DNA of 64,000 nt, from contig NC_056034.1 of the NCBI RefSeq assembly GCF_004379255.2, positions 2,544,501 to 2,608,500 of the forward strand. The letters run 5' to 3'. This DNA is from Salvia splendens. Its lineage: Eukaryota; Streptophyta; Magnoliopsida; Lamiales; Lamiaceae. Below are positions 56,690 to 64,000 of the stretch, one piece after another; the stretch's first letter is position 1, and each line of letters opens with the position of its first letter. The notes beneath the pieces are model-generated. The model was not told the origin of the DNA and ran no database searches. It was given only the letters and a program-made list of their open reading frames with translations. Both the position numbers and the translations under genes were made by a program.

Positions 56690-58115
56690 ATTCTTCATGC
56701 ACTAACTTTGTTGTTTCTAAACCACGTCGTTGCCGTCTTTAGAAATATTAATATTGTTCTACGTTTTTAATGTAATACTATATGAGAATGGATAAGGATT
56801 TGAAATGATCATGATTGAAAAAAGGTTCAAACATTAAGATATCGTTAGATTATTAATCTCAGAACTGTGGACAAATTGTTGGCTAATTTCCTAATTCTTA
56901 GTTCTTGGACCGAAGGGAATCAAGAATCATTAGCGAAGTTTGACTTGTCAAACACATAATTCCGAAATTAATGATATAAGCTGAATTTGTTTAGGAATCA
57001 AAAGACCCAATAACGAATTGATTATAAATTGACAGCATAAATTTCGATATATCAAAAAATAAAATCGAAATTGAGCTTGACAATAAGATCGTGTGGCTGA
57101 TTAAAACTCACGATATAAATAATTAAATAAATGTACATAATGTTTTTTTACATCAGATTGTATTATATAGTACCGAACTAGTTTTAACGCTAAACGCCAA
57201 ATACATCATTATTAAATAACGCCGAGTTCATTACAACTTTATTTATAGTTCATTAGAGGGAATTCAAAGATTTAAAAACAATAACGTCCATCTGAGTAAT
57301 TTAAAAATCTGAAGTTCATTTATAAGTATGTTATTAGTATATTATAATGAACTCTGAGTTATCATATAATGATGTTATTCGGCGTTAAGCATTTAAGACT
57401 GGTTTGGTCTCGAGCACACTCCTTTTTCCATGTAAATATAATTTTGCTGTTATATATAATATGAAAGGGAGCTGGACCCGATTTCACTACAAAACAATCA
57501 AAGTGAGAAGGCATATGAAACAAATTATCTTTTATCATAAATAAACGAATTACCAAAGGGACAATAGATGGGAATTGAAGATATTTCCTCCATAAATATG
57601 ATGCTTGACTATTTGAGGAACGTGATAACATGATGATTGAATTGTGGACTGAGATACCAATGCTTGAAGAAAATTAAAATCTTGCATGTTTTTGCTTATG
57701 ATAGAATGGTTTTATGTAAAAAATATTACGAAAGTTAAGAAAAAATCTATTTTCTTTTTGGTTTTCTATAAGCTAGTATTCAAATGCTCTCCGATTAAAT
57801 AAACACCAAATTTTACATTACATGATCAAAATCTTAATCTTGACACATGGCTCTCATTCAGGAATTAGCAGTATGTAATATTAAGCACAATTTTGAATGA
57901 TTCAACTGATGGACGGGGATCATATAAAAATATGGATTAGGCCACCATGTTAATTATATATAATTGCACATATACAAACATTTAATTCTAAACACAAGCT
58001 ATAATTTTGGTAACATTTCCCATGTAAGATTAAGAAGTCGGCTTTCACAGGTACTGTTCAACAGTAAAGACAAGTGTATAATCGAATTGAATATTGCATA
58101 TTTGCATGGGAATTC
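56690..58115. other. intergenic between GLP-a and GLP-b (head to head)
   Basis: Shared upstream region of the divergent pair GLP-a and GLP-b. Contains the inverted-repeat element at 57172-57409. A TATAAA at 58116-58121 serves GLP-b. Confidence 0.5.
57172..57409. mobile_element. putative MITE with about 65-bp inverted repeats
   Basis: The left arm (ACCGAACTAGTTTTAACG...CTAAACGCC...GAGTTCATTA) pairs with the complement of the right arm (ACCAAACCAGTCTTAAATGC...TTAACGCCG...GAGTTCATTA) over about 65 bases with scattered mismatches. About 238 bp. No target duplication found. Lies in the bidirectional promoter region of two germin-like genes. Confidence 0.6.
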
Positions 58116-58208
58116 TATAAATTCAGAGCTTCTGTAATTAGCTTTCACCACTAAACACATCCCCTTCTGAAATTTTGAAGTGAAAATTGATCTTGAGTTA
58201 GACTGATC

Positions 58209-58997
58209 ATGGCAATGAACATCCTCTTGTTTAGCTCAATCGCCCTATGTTTGGCCTTTGTTGCTCTCGCCTTCGAGCCAAGCCCGTTGCAGGATTTCTG
58301 TGTCGCAGATCCTACTAGCTCAGGTGTGATCATCCCTTCCATTTCATTGGCATAATGGAATGTGTATATAGAAATGATAATGTTAAATTTTAGTAGCTTA
58401 CAATTAAATGTAGTACTCCTTCTAGTAATTCATGTTGGCTTGTTTTGACTTTGAGTTTCAGCAAGAGTGAATGGGCAAGCTTGCAAAAGCCCTGCTTCAG
58501 TAGTTGCAAACGATTTCTCCTTCAGTGGGCTGCATATGCCCGGGAACACCTCCAATCCTAACGGGTCGAGGGTGACCCCGGTGTCTGTAGCCCAGTTGCC
58601 AGGGCTCAACACCCTGGGAATCTCAATGGCGCGTGTTGACTACGCGCCATGGGGGATCAATCCACCACACACACACCCGAGAGCCACTGAGATCTTGACC
58701 GTGATCGAAGGATCCCTCCAAGTGGGCTTTGTGACCTCCAATCCTGACAACACCCTCATCACCAAAACACTCTACAAAGGTGATGTTTTTGTGTTTCCAG
58801 TCGGGCTCATTCACTTCCAGCGCAACGTTGGAACAGGAAATGCGGTTGCCATAGCTGCTTTGAGTAGCCAGAATCCCGGAGTTATCACCATTGCCAACGC
58901 TGTTTTCGGGTCCAACCCCGATATTAGTAGTGATATTCTTGCCAAGGCCTTCCAGGTGGACAAGACTGTTGTAGATTGGCTCCAGACCAAATTCTAG
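58209..58997 (+). CDS. germin-like protein, subfamily 1 type (GLP-b)
   Basis: Exons 58209-58323 and 58462-58997 (138-bp intron) encode 216 residues. The signal peptide is [20 protein letters not shown], followed by [13 protein letters not shown]. The cupin ligands HTHPRATE and GLIHFQRN and the Cys pair are all present, so a folded Mn-binding apoplastic protein is expected. Exon lengths (115 and 536) equal those of GLP-a exactly, and the proteins are very similar, so the two are duplicates in opposite orientation. TATAAA lies 88 bases before the ATG. Enzymatic activity (superoxide dismutase, oxalate oxidase or none) cannot be read from sequence. Confidence 0.96.
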
Positions 58998-59309
58998 GAA
59001 TCCAAATCAGCAAACAAGATCCTCTGTTATTTGCTCCCAATATTATTTTGTGTGCTTTCATGTTTAATTACTTAGTTTTCTCTGCGCGTGGCTTCTGTTT
59101 TGTTTCAGTTTCTTTGATTGTCTTGATGTAGTATGCAAACGTGAGACTAAATGAAATTTCGATTCTACTCTAATTCCTCAGCAAATTATGATTGTAAATG
59201 TTCCAATTTTATCGATAAGAAAAACAAAATGCTCATAATTTAATTAAAACCACGTGAAGTAGTTCATATACAAAAATTATGAGACGAACAGAATAGTAAA
59301 ATCAAACTT
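58998..59309. other. convergent 3' flanks of GLP-b and GLP-c
   Basis: 312 bp containing both 3' UTRs; nothing else seen. Confidence 0.6.
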
Positions 59310-60201
59310 CTAAAACTTTTTCTGAAGATCTTGGACGATTTTCTGATCCAGCATAAACGCACCAGCAAGAAAACCAGCATCAATCGGCGGCGTGGTCCCA
59401 AAAACGCCGCTTGGAACGAAGATGAAGCCCGGACGCTGGCTATTGAAGGCCACCAAGGCGGCGGCGTTCCCTTTGCCGACATTACGCGCGTAATGGACAA
59501 GCCCGACGGGGACAACGAACACGTCGCCTTTTCTAACAACTTTGCTGAAATGCTTGTTGGAACCGGGGTGGGAGGTAACGAACCCGATCTCCATGGAACC
59601 TTCTAGAACCGTCACCAGCTCAGTGGCCCTCGGGTGGATGTGCGGCGGAAAAAAGCCATTCCGCCGCAAGTCCACGCGCACTAATATTAACCCCATTGTG
59701 TTGAGCCCCGGGATCTGGTCCACCGCCACGGTGGTGGAGGAAGACCCCGTCGGGTTTGACGTGTTTCCAGCCAGATGAAGTCCTCCTCTAAAGAAGAAGT
59801 CATCTGCTTCCACCGTGGCGGGGTCCTTGCATGCTCGCGCGCCACTTAATCTTGCTGTTTATAATTACACAAGAGATTAATTTCTTTTCGGCACGAGCTT
59901 CTTAATAAAGTAAGAGATAACAGTAATAAAATAGAAAAACAAAGAAAGAATAAAATAGAAGAGGGAAATACTCAGGATTGCTTTCTATTAAAAATGAAAT
60001 TGATTACTTATAATTATATAACGGAATTATGGAAAAATAGAAAAAATAATATCATTGATCTTGTAATGGAATGAAGGCAGTACCTGAGCTTGTCTGATCT
60101 GCAACGCAGAAATCTTGCAGGGGACGTGGATCGAAGGCCAAGGTGAAGACGCACAACAAATTTAGGGACAAAGTGCTAAATATGATGATTTTGAAACTCA
60201 T
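59310..60201 (-). CDS. germin-like protein (GLP-c)
   Basis: Minus-strand exons 60201-60084 and 59854-59310 join to 220 residues. The signal peptide (MSFKIIIFSTLSLNLLCVFT) leads into [13 protein letters not shown]. The cupin box is HIHPRATELVTVLEGSMEIG with GLVHYARN, so all metal ligands are present. It is clearly more diverged from GLP-a and GLP-b than they are from each other. The 229-bp intron has a purine-rich segment and a right end resembling a Stowaway terminus (GGAATGAAGGCAGTA). TATAAAAT at about 60233-60240 gives a very short leader. It converges on GLP-b. Confidence 0.95.
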
Positions 60202-60242
60202 TTTTAGTTTACATATTGTATATTGTAGCACCCTATTTTATA

Positions 60243-61413
60243 GTAGGATTTTTTTAACCAAAGAATGGTCAATCACATACAAATTTTATGTGTTTTTTTT
60301 AATTCGGTTGGTGGAGCATAAGATATAAACATGAAATCTACTAGCTTTTTATTCTCATTGGAATGTTGTAGTATTGTCTTAATCTCCTTTTGAGTGTATA
60401 TATATGCATATAGTATAGAGTTTTTTGTGTACCACATATATTCCTCCATTATCATACATGCACAAACAAAATGGAATTACATCACTTGTTGACTATTCTG
60501 GTGGATAGAAACAAGTAAAAAAAACAGAATAAAGGAGAAACACCAGAAAACAAAGTACTAAAAGAATAATAAACAAATGTTTAAAGAATAAAAATAGTGT
60601 AAAAAATGACAACTAAAACAAACGAAATGGATTGATATGATATTGAAGTGGCCGCATGGCTGAGCTCCACCTTTGGAGGCCTGAATTTGATCTCCACAGT
60701 GATATACTCATATTGGGATTGTAACTAAAAATTGGATCACTATCATTGGAAGCCTAGCAATTGATTCTAACGTCATAAGATTTGTATGAAATATTTAAAA
60801 TTATTTTATCGATATATAAAGGGTTCAATTTGATGTCGGGTGTAACACCAAAACGGCTCAAAACCTGACATAACTCACAGGAATAAGTGACATTTGCATG
60901 CACAACTAAATATAGGATTAAGGACGTAGTTGAGGTTCTAGATTAGGGAGACATGAAAAAGAATGATTTAGAATATCAATAGTTTCTATATTAATTATCC
61001 ATAATTTTAAACCATCAGTTTTGAAAGCTTCATGTATTCTAGTAATTAGATCAATAATTGAATACTACTATGCTATGATTTACATCAACAGATATTTACA
61101 TATATATGGAATTGGAGCTCCATTTTACGTAGACAATTCATCATTTGACCATATAGACGACGTGTCCTTATCGTATTAAACTCATATACAATGTTCAATT
61201 AAAATTAAGTCATGATTCAATTGGAACCTTCTTTTATGTTTGGAAATTAAAATTTTCCAATTGAATTGGCTTTACTAATCAAATACAAACTCATATATTT
61301 TACAAACTCCAAACTGTGATCTGGATCAATAAAAATATCAACAGATAAAAAAATAACAGCAACAAAAAATATCAACACAATATCAACGGTTGACACCGTA
61401 TTGACATTGTGTT
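60243..61413. other. intergenic
   Basis: AT-rich; no gene supported. A short stretch near 60648-60700 looks faintly tRNA-like. Confidence 0.45.
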
Positions 61414-61951
61414 TGTTGGGTCGTGATGCCTCCGATCTCACACTCACTCAATACGAGAAAATAAAGCACACAACGATGTAACGTGGTTCGGTGATAAACC
61501 ACCTACGTCCACGGAGAAGATGACCGGAATCTTATTGATGAACAACTCTCAAATACAATGAACTCACACGCACAATTCAATCACTCCAAACTAATCGCAA
61601 GCTAGAGCAATAATCTCCTAATTGTGTATGTGTATTGTGTATTCTCCCTCTGCTTTACAACTGAACACCTATCGAGCTATATATGTGAGATAAAGAAGAA
61701 AACAACTTAACTAACTTCATTTCCCAAAGTTAGTTATAACCGCCAATTTCCAACGGCTAGTTCCAGCTCCCAAAAACCGAGCTTCCTCTGCTTCCTTTCT
61801 TGATCCCTTCCTTGAGCTTCAACGGCTCTATCACTCGATCAAATCTCCACCTTGCTGTGAAAGCTAAGTTATGCAAGAATGATACTTTGATGATACAAGA
61901 ATGATAGTTTGATTATGCAAGAATGATAGTTTGCATGGACACACATTCACA
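61414..61951 (-). repeat. 3' LTR of the second copia element (538 bp)
   Basis: TGTTGGGTCGTG...ACATTCACA on the plus strand, aligned throughout with the LTR at 55658-56215 but clearly diverged, with an extra AAGAATGATAGTTTG-type repeat at about 61875-61935. It has the complete end that the 50927 LTR lacks. Confidence 0.88.
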
Positions 61952-62019
61952 AATCTCCACCTTGTCCTTGCAAAGCTCCATCAATATCTAGATTCCCTTC
62001 TCAATCCTTGTTACAAGTC

Positions 62020-64000
62020 TTAACACTCCACAATCTCAACCAACTTCAAACAATGTTTGAACTTCGAAGTTGGCAGAGATTTTGTCAACATATCTGATGC
62101 ATTCTCCTCAGTAGGAACCTTCACCACATTGATCTTCCCACTTTGAATCTCATCCCTGATAAAGTGTCTCATCACATCAATATGCTTCGACCTCTCATGA
62201 AACATTTGGTGTTTGGCTAGGCAAATCGCATAATTGCTGTCACAGTTTATCTTTACTGCCCCCAGCTTCATTCCCAGATCTTCCAAGATTCCTTGCAACC
62301 ATTTCCCTTCCTTTGCAGCCTCTGTCAGAGCAATATATTCAGCCTCGGTTGTGGATAAAGCAACCACTGGCTGTAGGTTGGATTTCCAACTGACTGCTGT
62401 GCCAAATAAGGTGAAAATGTAGCCACTTTGTGATTTTTTGTTATCCAAGTTGGCTGCATAATCCGAATCACAATACCCTTCAAGGACTTCATTCTTTTCA
62501 GACTATGCTTCACCACCAAACCTTAAACCAGTCACAACAGTTCCCCTAAGATACTTCCAGATCCATTTCAGAGCAGCCCAATGCTCTCTACCCGGATCAG
62601 CCATGTATCTACTAGCCACACTTATGGCATGAGCAACATCCGGTCTTGTACATATCATCAAGTACATTACACTTCCTATTATATTTGCATAGGGTATCAT
62701 GCTCATCTCCTTCCTGATTTCATCTGTCCTTAGCACTTGCTCTCTGCTCAACTTGAAATGGCCCGCTAATGGAGTAGAGACTGATCTTGCATTCATCACC
62801 TGATATTTTTTCATCACCTTTTTGATGTATTCAGCTTGAACTAGCCTCAGCTCCTTCTTCTTCCTGTTCCTGACAATATCCATGCCTAGGATTCTCTTTG
62901 CCTCTCCAAGATCCTTCATCTCAAACTTTTGCTTGAGCTCTTCTTTTACAATCTGCAGTTCACTTAAGCTTGATCCTGCCAGTAGAATGTCATCTACATA
63001 TAGCAGTAGATAGGCGACTATCAGATCTCCACTTCTCTTGATATATACAGAGCTATCAAAGCTAGATCTCTCAAATGCCATCAACTCCATCTGCTTATGG
63101 AACTTCTTGTTCCACTGCCGGCTGCTTTGCTTGAGCCCATATAGGCTTTTCTTCAGTAGGCAAACTTTCTTCTTTTCTCCATTCTTCTCAAAACCCTTAG
63201 GCTGCATCATATAGATCGTTTCCTCTAGATCCCCATGTAAAAATGATGTCTTCACATCAAGTTGATGCAGCTCCCAGTTGAAATGGGCAGTCATGGCTAA
63301 CAAAATCCGAATAGAAGTGTGTTTAACTACTGGAGAAAACACCTCTGTGTAGTCAATGCCTTCCACCTGTGTGAATCCCCTAGCTACCAACCTTGCTTTG
63401 AAACGTATGCTTTCCACTTCCCCCACCTCTACCTTCTTCTTGAATAGCCATTTGCAATTAATCAGCTTTTGAGTCCCTGGATCAGTTACTAAAACCCAAG
63501 TCCCATTTTTTAGTAGGGACTCTATTTCTTCCTCCATAACCTTGATCCACTTCTGACTTTCTTTGCAACTCATAGGTTGAGGGTTCTGAGAACATGAGCA
63601 CCTCTGCCACACACAAAGCAAAGAAACTCATATCATAGTCTGAGAATCTGCTAGGTAGGCCTGCATTTCTTCTGGGATTCCTTCTGGCCCTTTGACTTGC
63701 AGCAGCCTGCTGTACTGGTGACTCCTGATCACTTATATTCTGAGTTGGTTGAGAGATGGTTGCTCCACCTTCTTCTTGGTTTTCTGTGGACTCAGAATTC
63801 TCATCATCATCTGATTTTTCAGATTCTCTATCAAGCTCAAAATTCTGCATGCTTGCACTGCTGCTGTCATCAGAGACCTCTTTCATTTTCTTGAATGGCA
63901 TCTCTTCTTCTTTGAATATCACATCTCTGCTCACAATGATATTCTGACCTACTCCATCTAGGTTCCATAATCTGTACCCCTTTACTCCATCTAGGTTCCA
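62020..64000 (-). pseudogene. copia pol remnant (integrase end, reverse transcriptase, RNase H)
   Basis: Homologous to the second half of the intact polyprotein at 51536. From the window edge the frame is open to about 63571. There an 11-bp deletion (between TCAT repeats) shifts the frame. The reverse transcriptase then reads on ([29 protein letters not shown]) to a TAG at 62503, where the intact copy has Trp. Beyond it the RNase H part ([28 protein letters not shown]) is open in the same frame to the end at 62020. It cannot make a full polyprotein. Confidence 0.93.

Larger units (their letters stand above)
61414..64000 (-). mobile_element. second Ty1/copia element, 3' part, degraded
   Basis: The same family as the element at 50927: the 3' LTR (61414-61951) and the pol region share much of their sequence. 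It runs off the right edge, so its 5' half and far target duplication are not visible. The coding part has one in-frame stop and one frameshift. Confidence 0.93.

Noticed and set aside
60648..60700. tRNA-like text (GGCCGCATGGCTGAGC...GAATTTGATCTCC)
   Set aside because: No cloverleaf arms pair properly and the B box is poor; at most an old SINE trace.

Overview
This is a window of plant nuclear DNA. Genes with phase-consistent GT-AG introns, AT-rich intergenic DNA, plant LTR retrotransposons and many MITEs show a eudicot. The encoded FAD2 and germin-like proteins look like Lamiales/Lamiaceae (sage/perilla-like) proteins to me, but that placement is inference. I see no bacterial-type operons, CRISPR arrays or rRNA genes and no convincing tRNA gene.

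Layout. 1-2.4 kb: 3' end of a Ty3/gypsy element (integrase, repeat-bearing 3' non-coding region, 3' LTR) whose last base cuts a conserved minus-strand plant ORF at 2428. 3.4-4.6 kb: eroded multi-exon coding fragments of unknown identity. 6.3-8.8 kb: a complete 7-exon NSE4-type SMC5/6 kleisin gene. 9.8-12.1 kb: a 3-exon CCCH/KH zinc-finger gene. 15.6-19.2 kb: a FAD2 delta-12 oleate desaturase gene with a 2.36 kb leader intron. 20-33 kb: PIF/Harbinger elements (one MITE and one 2,064-bp element with an intact transposase), a 2.1 kb solo LTR, an intact VQ-motif gene and a truncated copy of it, and a fibrillin (PAP) pseudogene split by a solo LTR. 33.8-38.4 kb: a dense cluster of Stowaway MITEs, some nested, plus a Mutator-like element containing a tRNA-like segment. 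39.8-42.2 kb: a canonical 4-exon actin gene, convergent with a clade-D PP2C gene (43.1-44.9 kb, minus). 49.9-60.2 kb: three germin-like protein genes. 61.4-64.0 kb: the 3' part of a second, damaged copia element running off the window.

The most striking structure is the first germin-like gene. Its intron holds a hAT element (14-bp TIR, exact 8-bp target duplication) that itself holds a Ty1/copia element with an uninterrupted 1,332-residue polyprotein and LTRs that look identical over 541 bp. The germin exons still splice in frame on paper, but the intron has grown from roughly 160 bp to 6,044 bp.

The genes are independent housekeeping or stress genes rather than a pathway. The one positional relationship of note is the VQ gene next to fibrillin remnants, which I recall matching a neighbouring pair in Arabidopsis. 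I found no new multi-gene system. The value of the window is in the nested transposon history, the gene relics and several undescribed-looking inverted-repeat elements.
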